This document shows positions 29,485 to 38,408 of a stretch of DNA of 64,000 nt, in pieces. The translations under genes were made by a program, and so were the position numbers. The notes beneath the pieces are model-generated. The model worked only from the letters and a program-made list of their open reading frames with translations, did not search any database and was not told the origin of the DNA. Origin of the DNA: Flavihumibacter rivuli (GTDB taxonomy: Bacteria; Bacteroidota; Bacteroidia; Chitinophagales; Chitinophagaceae); the NCBI RefSeq assembly GCF_018595685.2, contig NZ_CP092334.1:2384001-2448000 (forward strand). Direction: 5' to 3'. Each line of letters begins with the position of its first letter. Positions within the stretch are counted from its first letter, which is position 1.

Positions 29485-29582
29485 TAGGGCCACAAAGGCT
29501 CCAAGACACGAAGTTTCACAAAGGCGTTAAATTTTAGGACCCTTCGTGCCTCTTCGAGTCTTCGTGCCTTCGTGGCGAAAAA
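29485..29582. repeat. dispersed inverted-repeat element between hemE and hemF
   Basis: The left half carries ccacaaaggctccaagacac then gaag. The right half carries cttcgagtcttcgtgccttc then gtgg. The halves are reverse complements with few mismatches, so the whole spacer can fold into a long hairpin. Similar cacaaaggcxcgaag sequences are common dispersed repeats; another related stretch is at 19228. It sits inside the hem operon and could act on mRNA stability or attenuate downstream genes. Confidence 0.7.
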
Positions 29583-29584
29583 AA

Positions 29585-30508
29585 ATGGTCATGCCAACAC
29601 CAAAAGAATCATGGATCGCATACATCAGGGACCTCCAGGACAGGATCTGCGCCGCCGTTGAAGCAGAAGACGGCCAGGCCACCTTCCAGGAAGACCTCTG
29701 GGAAAGACCCGAAGGCGGCGGAGGCCGCACCCGTGTCATCGCCAATGGCGCCGTGTTTGAGAAAGGCGGCGTCAACACCTCCGTCGTATTCGGCGAAGTA
29801 ACCGAGGCCATGAAAACCCAACTCAAGATCAACGGCCACAGCTGGTTCGCCTGCGGACTGAGCCTGGTGCTGCACCCCGTCAATCCCTTCGTCCCCACCG
29901 TGCATTGCAACTACCGCATGTTTGAATTGTACGATGCCCATGGCGAAGTGATCGACCGTTGGTTTGGCGGCGGTACCGACCTCACCCCCTACTACCTCAT
30001 CAACGAAGACGCCAGGTATTTCCACCAGACCTACAAGGATGTCTGCGACCAGTTCGATCCGGGCTTCTATCCTAAGTTCAAAAAGGTATGCGACGACTAT
30101 TTCGTCAACTGGCACCGCAATGCCGAGCGCAGGGGAATCGGCGGGATCTTCTACGATTACCAGCGACCCGATGAAACCAGGAACCTCGACTTCTGGATGA
30201 GCTTTGGCCAGCGCTGCGGCGATGCCTTCATCGACGCCTACCTGCCCATTGTAGCGAAGCGGAAGAATATTCCTTATACGCCGGAGCATAAGCACTGGCA
30301 GGAGATCAGGCGCGGCAGGTATACTGAATTCAACCTCGTGCACGACAGGGGCACCCTCTTTGGTTTGAAGACCAATGGCAGGATCGAAAGCATTTTGATG
30401 AGCCTACCCCCTACCGTTAGATTTGAATACAATTACCAGCCCGCACCGGGCAGTCCCGAGGCCGACCTGCTCGATGCCTGTCTGCATCCGCGGGAATGGG
30501 TAAATTGA
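29585..30508 (+). CDS. hemF: oxygen-dependent coproporphyrinogen III oxidase
   Basis: 307 residues from ATG 29585 (MVMPTPKESWIAYIRDLQD); ATG 29591 is an equally possible start. Upstream in-frame codons belong to the inverted-repeat element. It oxidatively decarboxylates coproporphyrinogen III to protoporphyrinogen IX using O2. Signatures are FEKGGVNTSVVFGE, NPFVPTVHCNYRMFEL, WFGGGTDLTPYY (the family signature), FYDY and RRGRYTEFNLVHDRGTLFGL. It performs the same step as hemN with a different chemistry. Its stop overlaps an alternative ATG of hemB. Confidence 0.96.
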   Translation: MVMPTPKESWIAYIRDLQDRICAAVEAEDGQATFQEDLWERPEGGGGRTRVIANGAVFEKGGVNTSVVFGEVTEAMKTQLKINGHSWFACGLSLVLHPVNPFVPTVHCNYRMFELYDAHGEVIDRWFGGGTDLTPYYLINEDARYFHQTYKDVCDQFDPGFYPKFKKVCDDYFVNWHRNAERRGIGGIFYDYQRPDETRNLDFWMSFGQRCGDAFIDAYLPIVAKRKNIPYTPEHKHWQEIRRGRYTEFNLVHDRGTLFGLKTNGRIESILMSLPPTVRFEYNYQPAPGSPEADLLDACLHPREWVN

Positions 30509-30540
30509 GATATAAACGTATTGACCATAAATCAGCACCA

Positions 30541-31515
30541 ATGTATTTACCACGCAGAAACAGGATCCTTCGCAGTAACCCGGCCATTCGTTCCTTAGTG
30601 GCGGAGACCAGGTTGGGTCCCGATGATTTCATCGTTCCCCTCTTCATCGACGAAGGCAAGGATACCAAGACCGAGATCCCTTCCATGCCCGGTTACTACC
30701 GGAATACACTGGACGTGACCGTGAAGGAAGTGAAGGAGCTCTGGTCGATGGGCCTGAAGAGCGTATTGATCTTCATCAAATGCAAGGACGAGCTCAAGGA
30801 CAATACCGGCAAGGAAGCCTGGAACCCCGATGGCCTGATGCAGCGCAGCATCAAAGCCATCAAGGATGCCGTGCCGGAGATGCTGGTGATGACCGATGTG
30901 GCCCTTGACCCCTATTCTTCCTATGGCCATGATGGCATTGTGGAGAACGGCGAGATCGTCAATGATGCCACAGTAGAAGCATTGGTGAAAATGAGTATCA
31001 GTCATGCCGAAGCCGGCGCCGACCTGGTGGCCCCCAGTGATATGATGGATGGCCGCATTGGCGCCATCAGGAAGGGATTGGAAGGGGTAGGCTTTACGAA
31101 GACCGGCATCATGAGCTATAGCGCCAAGTATGCTTCCTGCTTCTATGGACCCTTCAGGGATGCCCTGGACAGCGCGCCAGGCTTTGGGGACAAGAAGACC
31201 TACCAGATGGATTATGCCAATAGGACCGAGGCCATCAAGGAAACCCTGATGGATATTGAGGAAGGCGCCGATATCGTGATGGTGAAGCCCGCCATGGCCT
31301 ACCTGGATATCATCCGTGAGGTGAAAAATAGTGTGCAGGTCCCCGTTAGTGCCTACCATGTGAGCGGGGAATACGCCATGATCAAGGCCGCGGCGAAGAT
31401 GGGCTGGCTGAATGAAGAGAAGGCCATCCTTGAAAGCCTGACCTCGATCAAGCGGGCGGGGGCAGACCTTATCGCGACCTATTTTGCGAAAGATGCGATC
31501 CGACTTATTGATTAA
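30541..31515 (+). CDS. hemB: delta-aminolevulinic acid dehydratase (porphobilinogen synthase)
   Basis: 324 residues from ATG 30541 (MYLPRRNRILRSNPAIR), chosen by fit to the family. An ATG at 30496 overlapping the hemF stop is a possible coupled start. It condenses two ALA to porphobilinogen. The two Schiff-base lysines are K196 in YSAKYASCF and K249 in MVKPAMAYLD. The metal loop reads DVALDPYSSYGHDG: the cysteines of the zinc-type enzymes are replaced by Ala/Asp, so a magnesium-dependent enzyme is expected. RPRR-like basic start and FIVPLFIDEG are also typical. Confidence 0.95.
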   Translation: MYLPRRNRILRSNPAIRSLVAETRLGPDDFIVPLFIDEGKDTKTEIPSMPGYYRNTLDVTVKEVKELWSMGLKSVLIFIKCKDELKDNTGKEAWNPDGLMQRSIKAIKDAVPEMLVMTDVALDPYSSYGHDGIVENGEIVNDATVEALVKMSISHAEAGADLVAPSDMMDGRIGAIRKGLEGVGFTKTGIMSYSAKYASCFYGPFRDALDSAPGFGDKKTYQMDYANRTEAIKETLMDIEEGADIVMVKPAMAYLDIIREVKNSVQVPVSAYHVSGEYAMIKAAAKMGWLNEEKAILESLTSIKRAGADLIATYFAKDAIRLID

Positions 31516-31604
31516 AATAAAGCTTCTTCTCTGGCCATGAAAAGATCAAAAAACAATGAACCGAAGGCCAGGGAAAAGAAGTGTCACGATTTATTCTACC
31601 AGTT

Positions 31605-32891
31605 ATGACTACCAATAAAAGCAAGGAATTATTTGAGCGCGCGCAGTTGTCCATCCCGGGTGGGGTGAACTCCCCCGTGCGGGCCTTCAAGAGTGTCGGC
31701 GGCACCCCATTGTTCATCCAGAAAGCCAAGGGTGCTTATCTCTATGATGCCGATGGCAACCAGTACATCGACTATATCGCCTCCTGGGGACCCATGATCC
31801 TGGGCCATGCCTATGAGCCGGTGGTGAAAGCCATCCAGGAGTATGCCACCTATTCCACCTCCTATGGTGCCCCCACCGAGCTGGAGATCAGGATGGCGGA
31901 ATTGATCAAGGGGATGGTGCCGAATGTGGACCTGATCCGCATGGTGAGCAGCGGTACCGAAGCCTGTATGAGTGCGATCCGCGTAGCGCGAGGCTATACC
32001 GGCCGGAACAAGATCATCAAGTTTGAAGGCTGCTACCATGGCCATGCTGATAGCTTTTTGGTGAAGGCAGGCAGTGGCCTGGCCACCCTGGATATCCAGA
32101 CCGTCCCCGGCGTTACCGGTGGTGTGAGCAATGATACCCTGACCTGCGCCTATAATGACCTCGATGCCGTGAAGGCGTTGGCGCAACAACACAAGGGCGA
32201 GATCGCTGCCATCATCGTAGAACCCGTTGCGGGCAATATGGGTTGTATCCTGCCCCAGCCCGGCTTCATGGAAGGGCTGAGGCAGTTGTGCGATGAAGAA
32301 GGCATTGTCTTCATTTTTGATGAAGTGATGACCGGCTTCCGTTTAGCCCCCGGCGGTGCGCAGGAAAAACTGGGCATCGATGCCGACCTCGTGACCTATG
32401 GCAAGGTGATCGGGGGTGGTATGCCTGTTGGGGCTTTCGGTGGCAAGCGCCACATCATGGAAGTCGTGGCCCCGCTGGGTTCCGTGTACCAGGCCGGTAC
32501 CCTCAGTGGAAATCCCATTGCCATGATCGCCGGATTTACCATATTGAATGAATTGAACACTAACCGCGGCATATACACCGAGTTGGATGAAAAAACAGCC
32601 TACCTGCATCGCGGTCTGGACGAAGTCTTGAAAGCCTGGTGCCAGCCCTATGTGATCAACCGCCTGGGTTCCATGATCAGCGTGCATTTCAGCGACCATG
32701 CCGTTACGGATTTCGCCTCGGCCGCCAGTGCCAACAACGAGCGGTTCAAGAAATATTTCCACGCCATGCTGAACCGTGGCATCTACTTACCACCCTCCGC
32801 CTTCGAAAGCTGGTTCCTGAACAATGCCCTGAGCTATGCCGATTTGGATAGGACCATTGAGGCTACGAGGGAATGTTTGGCTGAGCTATGA
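31605..32891 (+). CDS. hemL: glutamate-1-semialdehyde 2,1-aminomutase
   Basis: 428 residues from ATG 31605 ([20 protein letters not shown]). A GTG at 31581 is less likely. This PLP enzyme converts glutamate-1-semialdehyde to 5-aminolevulinate. Signatures are [52 protein letters not shown], and the PLP lysine K267 in [17 protein letters not shown]. It is the last gene of the hemACDEFBL run, which places both ends of the ALA branch in one operon. Palindromic repeats begin about 12 bp after the stop and may end transcription. Confidence 0.97.
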   Translation: MTTNKSKELFERAQLSIPGGVNSPVRAFKSVGGTPLFIQKAKGAYLYDADGNQYIDYIASWGPMILGHAYEPVVKAIQEYATYSTSYGAPTELEIRMAELIKGMVPNVDLIRMVSSGTEACMSAIRVARGYTGRNKIIKFEGCYHGHADSFLVKAGSGLATLDIQTVPGVTGGVSNDTLTCAYNDLDAVKALAQQHKGEIAAIIVEPVAGNMGCILPQPGFMEGLRQLCDEEGIVFIFDEVMTGFRLAPGGAQEKLGIDADLVTYGKVIGGGMPVGAFGGKRHIMEVVAPLGSVYQAGTLSGNPIAMIAGFTILNELNTNRGIYTELDEKTAYLHRGLDEVLKAWCQPYVINRLGSMISVHFSDHAVTDFASAASANNERFKKYFHAMLNRGIYLPPSAFESWFLNNALSYADLDRTIEATRECLAEL

Positions 32892-32902
32892 TCTAAATAG
32901 TT

Positions 32903-33155
32903 GAAACCCCATCGGGTTAACCTATCCTCTTTACCCCATCGGGGTCATCAATTCTTCTCTACCCCATCAGGGTCTCTCGAAGAGGACCCTGATGAATAAA
33001 ATATCCTACTACCCCATCAGGGTCTACAATCCTACTCTACCCCATCAGGGTCTCCCGCAGGGGACCCTGATAAACAAAATATCTTCCTACCCCAACGGGA
33101 TCTTCTACCCTACCCTACCCCATCAGGGTCTCTCGTAGAGGAACCTGATGAACCC
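32903..33155. repeat. cluster of REP-like palindromes (CCCCATCAGGGTC family)
   Basis: About seven copies of accccat(c)agggtc lie in 250 bp. Three pairs form hairpins, for example catcagggtc (32967-32976) with gaccctgatg (32987-32996) around a 10-base loop. Related sequence recurs at 55.7, 58.95, 60.0 and 61.9 kb. It lies just after hemL and could serve as terminator or mRNA stabiliser. Confidence 0.85.
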
Positions 33156-33662
33156 ACCCTCTTTCTATCAAATCAATATCATCCGAGAAGTCCCCAGATG
33201 ACCACAACTTCCCCTTACCCACACACTCATCCAAAAATCAATCTCAACTCTCCCGCATTTCTCTCCTCCCAACTCATCAAATAATTAGAATCTATCCCTG
33301 AAAATGTGAAAGAAAATAGAAAACGGGATTTTCCCCCTTGCGCAAAATCAATCCAAATATTATTTTAGAACTCCCCTGACCCTCAACCCCTTGGGGCTGA
33401 GAAGGCGAAGCTATTTCTACTAATTAACCAACGATAAAAACATCTTCTGAATCAGATATCGAATCTTAATAAAAATATGAAGTAAAAATATTTCAAACTC
33501 TCAGGAATGATACTAACATTTGAAATAACAGATCCGATAACAATAATACTTTATCCGAATAGTATAACTACATAATATTGTAATTCAAACCAATACAAGG
33601 CTATAACCATTTGTCCAGTATCATACATTAACGAGTTGGATATAAGCTGATAAACCCAACAT
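33156..33662. other. AT-rich intergenic region, no gene seen
   Basis: This 507-bp gap marks the change from the GC-richer hem operon to the AT-richer island. It includes a short sequence aaaacgggattttccccctt (33321-33340) that resembles one at about 60528. No protein-like frame was found. Confidence 0.55.
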
Positions 33663-34259
33663 ATGAGAAGTCAAGTAAATGAGCTTATTAATCATATAGA
33701 TAAGTTTATTTTTTGGTATAGAAATAATTACACTATTTCAATTCCATCAAATGAGAGGAATAGGTTGAGAATTGTGCTTGAAAAAGTATTAGCTTCTGCA
33801 ATAATTAGTGATGCAGAATGGGAAGAGCTCAAGCCCAAAAAACAATTTGTTAAGACCTCTCATCCCCAGATTTCTAGTACGCAAAAAAGAAACTCTCCAC
33901 CTTTAGAACGTCCCAAACAAAAATTAATCCTCCCATTGAAGCCTGTTCAAAAAAAGAAGGTTGAAGAACGAGTAGTTGGTGTAAAAGGAACAATATTGAG
34001 ACAATGCCCTAATTGCAATGCAAAAGTTAAGAATTTGAAGAAGCATTCGTGGAAATGTCCTGGTAAGAATAAAGGGCAAGGTAAAAAGGGGAATAACCCT
34101 AATTCAAAATACGAGTCGGGCGTAATTTCCAGCTTTTATAATGAGTATAAGAAAGAAAGAGGTCTCGATGGAAGTCGAGATTTTTGGCAGTACCGCGAAA
34201 ATGGAAAATTTGGGTCTCATTCATCTTTTGATGATATGAGTGATGAGTCGTTTTCATGA
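33663..34259 (+). CDS. hypothetical protein with C2HC zinc-finger-like motif
   Basis: 198 residues, not recognised. Residues about 1-55 look helical (NELINHIDKFIFWYR ... LEKVLASAI). A Lys/Pro-rich linker follows (about 58-110). Then comes CPNCNAKVKNLKKHSWKCPG (about 119-138) with spacing Cys-x2-Cys-x11-His-x3-Cys, which could bind zinc. The C-terminus is Gly/Lys/Asn- and Ser-rich and probably disordered. Base composition is AT-rich, unlike the hem genes. It is isolated, between REP-like repeats and a palindromic element, so horizontal origin is likely. A nucleic-acid-binding role is a guess from the motif. Confidence 0.65.
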   Translation: MRSQVNELINHIDKFIFWYRNNYTISIPSNERNRLRIVLEKVLASAIISDAEWEELKPKKQFVKTSHPQISSTQKRNSPPLERPKQKLILPLKPVQKKKVEERVVGVKGTILRQCPNCNAKVKNLKKHSWKCPGKNKGQGKKGNNPNSKYESGVISSFYNEYKKERGLDGSRDFWQYRENGKFGSHSSFDDMSDESFS

Positions 34260-34263
34260 AATT

Positions 34264-34431
34264 GCCTACAGCCAACGAAGGCATTGGCGGCAGGCGGGCG
34301 GGACGAATATAAAATCAACATTAATTATTAATCAGCGGCAGAATATTGCGGCGGTAGGAAAGAAGTTCGCCGCAACCTGGCGGACGGAATACTAAATCCA
34401 CCCGACCGCCAATGCCCGGCCGTTGTATGTC
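34264..34431. repeat. palindromic element with about 27-bp imperfect inverted arms and an inner hairpin
   Basis: The left arm at 34264-34290 contains caacg then ggcattggcgg. The right arm at 34406-34431 contains ccgccaatgcc then cgttg. The 11-bp core is a perfect inverse match. Inside, ttgcggcg (34346-34353) and cgccgcaa (34368-34375) form a perfect 8-bp stem. The element is far more GC-rich than its surroundings. It could be a small non-autonomous element or a recombination site. Confidence 0.65.
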
Positions 34432-34504
34432 ACCCTATTTAGCCACAGCGCTACCGAAGAGAGTAAAAAGTTCATCACTCGTTCTGAAATGAGGACCTTT
34501 ACAG

Positions 34505-34663
34505 ATGGCAGTGGAAAATATATTTTCATCCGTTTTTGGGATGATAAAACAAGAATCGGGAGTATCATATATATGCAGAAGTTGTGGCAAAAAAGCAGCA
34601 AAAGATGTTGCAGCTCATTTAGGAGTTGAACTTCTATTATCTGACACTCACAATGTGAGGTAA
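34505..34663 (+). CDS. small ORF with CxxC motif
   Basis: 52 codons, ATG 34505 to TAA 34661-34663, with AGGA 12 bases upstream. The protein includes YICRSCGKKAAKDVAAHLGV, then VELLLSDTHNVR. The CxxC pair and two later histidines could form a zinc site. An overlapping frame is longer but looks less protein-like. The ORF lies 43 bp upstream of the next gene and may be co-transcribed with it, or may be the remnant of a longer gene. No family recognised. Confidence 0.35.
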   Translation: MAVENIFSSVFGMIKQESGVSYICRSCGKKAAKDVAAHLGVELLLSDTHNVR

Positions 34664-34706
34664 CTTTGGGATAAAGTTTGGGAAGTAAAATTAAAAGCAT
34701 GGCAAA

Positions 34707-35354
34707 ATGAAAGCCTTCAAAACAATCTATAGCCACGGACATTTTATTGATGTGGAGACACAGCAACCCTTAGTTCTCATACAAGGCGAGGAATACACTA
34801 TTACAGCTAAAGACAAAGCCTTTAAAACTACAGATTCAAAACTCAAATTAGGTGATCCACTTAACAGTAAGGAAAAAGCTGCTTGGGCTGAGAATGAATT
34901 TGGGAACGGTAACTATGTAAAAATCTTAAATGCTAGAGAACAACTCTTTTTCAGGGTTGGTAATTCAAGACGAGTCGAAGGGGATGAAAACCATCAATAT
35001 ATTTTCGTATGCAACCTTCTTGAAGATTTGTTTTTGTATAGATTGAAAGGCAAGAAAGGTGATGAAGAAGGACACTGGCGTTTGGCAGAATGCAAATGTG
35101 CTTTAGATAGATGCATTCTTGGAGGCTTGACACTTTCTGAGAAAGTTCCTGCGAAATCACTAAATGCTTTGTTCAACAATACGGTGCAGTTTTATTTTAG
35201 TATGCAGCGTTCAGCAGCAGCAAACGCATTCAACACATTCTTTCTTTATAAACCTGGAATGCGAATTTCATTTCAAGGAGCAACCAATCAGCTTTACGAA
35301 GGACTTTCCAATTTACGAAAGCAAATTTTAGTGACAATAAAACAGAATCAGTAA
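34707..35354 (+). CDS. hypothetical protein
   Basis: 215 residues, not recognised. It starts MKAFKTIYSHGHFIDVET and has alternating hydrophobic segments in the first 110 residues, suggesting a beta-rich domain. A region with three cysteines follows (ECKCALDRC, about 131-139), then a helical C-terminus ending LRKQILVTIKQNQ. There is no signal peptide or membrane segment, so it is probably cytoplasmic. It lies between a palindromic element at 34.3-34.4 kb and an inverted repeat at 35.37-35.43 kb, as if a single cargo unit. AT-rich composition suggests acquisition. Confidence 0.65.
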   Translation: MKAFKTIYSHGHFIDVETQQPLVLIQGEEYTITAKDKAFKTTDSKLKLGDPLNSKEKAAWAENEFGNGNYVKILNAREQLFFRVGNSRRVEGDENHQYIFVCNLLEDLFLYRLKGKKGDEEGHWRLAECKCALDRCILGGLTLSEKVPAKSLNALFNNTVQFYFSMQRSAAANAFNTFFLYKPGMRISFQGATNQLYEGLSNLRKQILVTIKQNQ

Positions 35355-35371
35355 GTTCCGAAGCACCAAGT

Positions 35372-35432
35372 CATGCTCTTTTGCAAGGTACTAAACGCCG
35401 AAACTCAAATGTCAACCTTGCAAAAGAGCATG
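35372..35432. repeat. 18-bp perfect inverted repeat, left flank of the hsd operon
   Basis: CATGCTCTTTTGCAAGGT (35372-35389) and its exact reverse complement (35415-35432) enclose a 25-bp loop. A half-site, cttgcaaaagaacc, is found again at 35701. A related inverted repeat with GCTCATTTGCAAGC core lies on the other side of the operon at 50.0 kb. Confidence 0.85.
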
Positions 35433-35777
35433 CCTTGTTCCAACGCTTCATCGGACAAACTCCGCCACGGTGTGTTTTAAAAACGATATAAGGACAGCGA
35501 GTAGAGCGATATGCCAACCGGCTAGCCAGGCACTCATTGACTACGCTTCTATTTTGCCACATTACTCAAAGGTTGATTTTTCTTTTAATGGTATTCGGGA
35601 ATACATAAGCATTTCCCTACAGCATATTTTTCTAATTCAATTTGTTGCAGTCCAACAAACTGAACATTTATAAGCCGGACAAACCTTTTCGCAACCCCAA
35701 CTTGCAAAAGAACCTATTTTTGCTTATGCACCGACAGAAATCACGTTATTCACAAATAATTATTTGACAATATTTAA
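35433..35777. other. intergenic, no gene seen
   Basis: 345 bp upstream of hsdM. It contains a half-site of the flanking inverted repeat (35701-35714) and AT-rich sequence near 35750-35775 that presumably holds the operon promoter, though no exact TAnnTTTG was found. Confidence 0.5.
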
Positions 35778-38408
35778 ATGGCAAATAAAATTTCACTTCC
35801 CCGATTGGAAAATTTCCTTTTTGATGCATGTGACATCTTGAGAGGTAACATGGACGCATCAGAATACAAGGAATACATAATTTCGATGTTATTTCTGAAA
35901 CGGGTAAACGACCAGTTTGAAGTTCACCGAGACAGAAGAAAGAAATCATTGACAGATGTACGTGGTGTAAGTGACCCTGAAATTCTTTATGGTGAACTTG
36001 AAAGACAAAACGCACCGGAATATGATTTCTTTGTTCCCCTTGCTGCAAGGTGGAAAGGATTGGAAGGCGACCCGGAAACCTATATTGACAGCGAGGGCAA
36101 CGTACAGCGCCATAATTTCATTAAGGACTTAACCGAAGAAATTGGCGACCATCTCAACAAGGCTTTAGCCGCCTTGCAGGAAGCTAACCTGGACAAACTG
36201 GATGGTGTTTTCAACCAGGACAACATCAACTTCAACAAAACATTTGGCAAGAACAACAAGCAAATCAGCGATGAAGATTTGCGTAAACTCATTCAGCATT
36301 TCAACCGAATGAATTTACGGGATGACAACCTGGAGTTCCCCGACCTGATGGGTGCTGCCTATGAATATCTTATCAAACATTTTGCCGACAGTGCCGGAAA
36401 GAAGGCCGGAGAATTCTATACACCCAACGAAATAGTAAAACTGCTGGTAAACATTCTGGAACCTGGAGAAAATGCTGAAATATATGACCCGACTGTGGGC
36501 AGTGGCGGCATGCTAATTGAATGTAAGAATTATGTAGAAAACAGATTCGGTTCGGCAAGGAACATCACGCTATATGGACAAGAGAAAAGCGGAACCGTTT
36601 GGGGCTTGTGTAAAATGAACATGCTGTTCCACAACATTTACGACAGCAAAATTCTGAATGGGGATACTTTACTCAACCCATTGCACACCGAACATGGAGA
36701 ACTGAAAACCTTTGATATCATTTTAGCCAATCCACCATTTTCACTGGATTACAGCACCACAAACATGAAGTTTAAGGAGCGATTCAGCTTTTGGATGCCA
36801 ACGAAAAGTAAGGCCGATTTCATGTTTGTGCAGCACATGGTGGCTTCGCTGAACAATGCCGGACGCATGGCGGTGGTGATGCCGCATGGTGTGTTGTATC
36901 GGGGTGGTGAGGAAAAGAAATTCCGGGAGTGGCTTGTAAACCGTGGCTATCTGGAAGCAGTCATCGGTTTGCCTTCTGCCCTGTTTTACGGAACAGGCAT
37001 TGGGGCATGTGTGTTGGTAATTAACAAAGCCGGAGCACACGAAAGAGACCATGTACTTTTTATCAATGCTGACCGTGAATACAAGGAAGGTAAAAACCAA
37101 AACAAACTTCGCCCCGAAGATTTGGAAAAAATTGCCTACACCTACCGGCATAAAAAGGAAACGCCCAAATACAGCAAATTGGTGGCCAAGAGCAAAGCCA
37201 TTGATGAACACAATAACCTGGAAAATGAAGATTTCAATTTCAATATCCGCAGGTTTGTGGACAATGCACCGCCACCCGAACCGCAGGATGTGCATGCCCA
37301 TTTACAAGGCGGCATTCCTGAAAGTGAGGTAAAAGCATTAACCGATTATTTCTACTGCTATGCAGGTTTGGAAGCCAAACTGTTTGAGCCTTTGAAGCCC
37401 AATTACCTGAAATTTACAGTTGCCCTTGCCTACAAAGAAGACATTAAAAAACTGTTTGACGAAAGCCCCGAAATAAAAACCGCTTTTGCCCAATACACCC
37501 AGGCAATTGACGAATGGTGGCAGGAGCAAATTCCGGCTATTGAACAATTACCCGGAGGACAAGCCAATGTGTTTGACCTGTACCACGATTTTTCCCGAAC
37601 GCTGACCGAAAAGCTGAATGCACTTCCCATTTTAGACGACTTTAAAAGCCGTGGCTCTTTTGCTGCATATTGGAACAGCATTACCAACGACATTAAAAGT
37701 GTGATTGCCAGCGGATGGAATGCCGAATTGATACCTGATGATGAAATTTTGCAAAGCCAGTTCCCGGAAGTGCTGAAGGAACTAAAAGACAACGAAGCAA
37801 GGCGTGACGAACTGCAAGCCCAATTTGACGAAGTAAACGAACTGGAGGATGATGTGTGGAACGAAGAAGACTACGAAGTATGGCGAAGCAAGGAACTGAA
37901 AGAACACAAAGACAGCATTAAGGAACTGAAAGGCGAACGCAAGGAGGCCGACAAGGAATATAAGTTGCTGCTGAAGCGGATTAAAGCCGGTGCTTTGGCT
38001 AGTGAACAGTTAAAAGTTGAAAGTGAAAAGCTCAAGGCTGAAGTTGAAAGACTGGAGGCGCAGATTGATGAATTGGAAAGCCGCATAGCCAAACACAGCG
38101 AACTGGAAGAAGAACTGAAACTGTGCAAGCGAAAAATTAAGGAAATAAAAGACCGTAAGCAGGCATTGGTGGACCAGGCACGCCTGCTCATTACCTCCGA
38201 AGAAGCCAAGGAACTCATTATGCAACGTTGGCTGCGAACCTTGCAACAGACCGTGAATGATTATTTGCAATCCCACCAACGCCAATTGTTGCAGGCAGTG
38301 GAAAATGTTTGGGAGAAATACACCACAACACTGCAAAGCATACTTAAAGACCGCGAAACGGAAACTAAATTATTTGATGCTTATTTATTAGAGTTAGGTT
38401 ATGAGTAG
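35778..38408 (+). CDS. hsdM: type I restriction-modification DNA methyltransferase subunit, long form
   Basis: 876 residues. It is the N6-adenine methyltransferase of a type I system and also required for restriction. The HsdM N-terminal helical domain is residues about 5-150 ([25 protein letters not shown]...). SAM-binding motif I is [12 protein letters not shown] (about 237-248) and the catalytic motif is ANPPFSLDY (about 316-324). Residues about 640-830 are strongly predicted coiled coil, with many Glu/Lys heptads ([20 protein letters not shown]). This makes it longer than the typical 500-600 residue HsdM; such long forms are known. The stop overlaps the hsdS start by 8 bp. Confidence 0.95.
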   Translation: MANKISLPRLENFLFDACDILRGNMDASEYKEYIISMLFLKRVNDQFEVHRDRRKKSLTDVRGVSDPEILYGELERQNAPEYDFFVPLAARWKGLEGDPETYIDSEGNVQRHNFIKDLTEEIGDHLNKALAALQEANLDKLDGVFNQDNINFNKTFGKNNKQISDEDLRKLIQHFNRMNLRDDNLEFPDLMGAAYEYLIKHFADSAGKKAGEFYTPNEIVKLLVNILEPGENAEIYDPTVGSGGMLIECKNYVENRFGSARNITLYGQEKSGTVWGLCKMNMLFHNIYDSKILNGDTLLNPLHTEHGELKTFDIILANPPFSLDYSTTNMKFKERFSFWMPTKSKADFMFVQHMVASLNNAGRMAVVMPHGVLYRGGEEKKFREWLVNRGYLEAVIGLPSALFYGTGIGACVLVINKAGAHERDHVLFINADREYKEGKNQNKLRPEDLEKIAYTYRHKKETPKYSKLVAKSKAIDEHNNLENEDFNFNIRRFVDNAPPPEPQDVHAHLQGGIPESEVKALTDYFYCYAGLEAKLFEPLKPNYLKFTVALAYKEDIKKLFDESPEIKTAFAQYTQAIDEWWQEQIPAIEQLPGGQANVFDLYHDFSRTLTEKLNALPILDDFKSRGSFAAYWNSITNDIKSVIASGWNAELIPDDEILQSQFPEVLKELKDNEARRDELQAQFDEVNELEDDVWNEEDYEVWRSKELKEHKDSIKELKGERKEADKEYKLLLKRIKAGALASEQLKVESEKLKAEVERLEAQIDELESRIAKHSELEEELKLCKRKIKEIKDRKQALVDQARLLITSEEAKELIMQRWLRTLQQTVNDYLQSHQRQLLQAVENVWEKYTTTLQSILKDRETETKLFDAYLLELGYE

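Noticed and set aside
32903..33155. CRISPR array
   Set aside because: The repeats are short palindromes with irregular spacing and no conserved spacer length; no cas genes are present.
34264..34431. integron attC site
   Set aside because: The palindrome is suggestive, but the arms do not contain matching RYYYAAC/GTTRRRY core sites and no integrase is in the window.
34423..34629. 68-codon frame MYVTLFSHSATEE...
   Set aside because: It starts inside the palindromic element and ends in low-quality sequence; the overlapping 52-codon frame looks more plausible.
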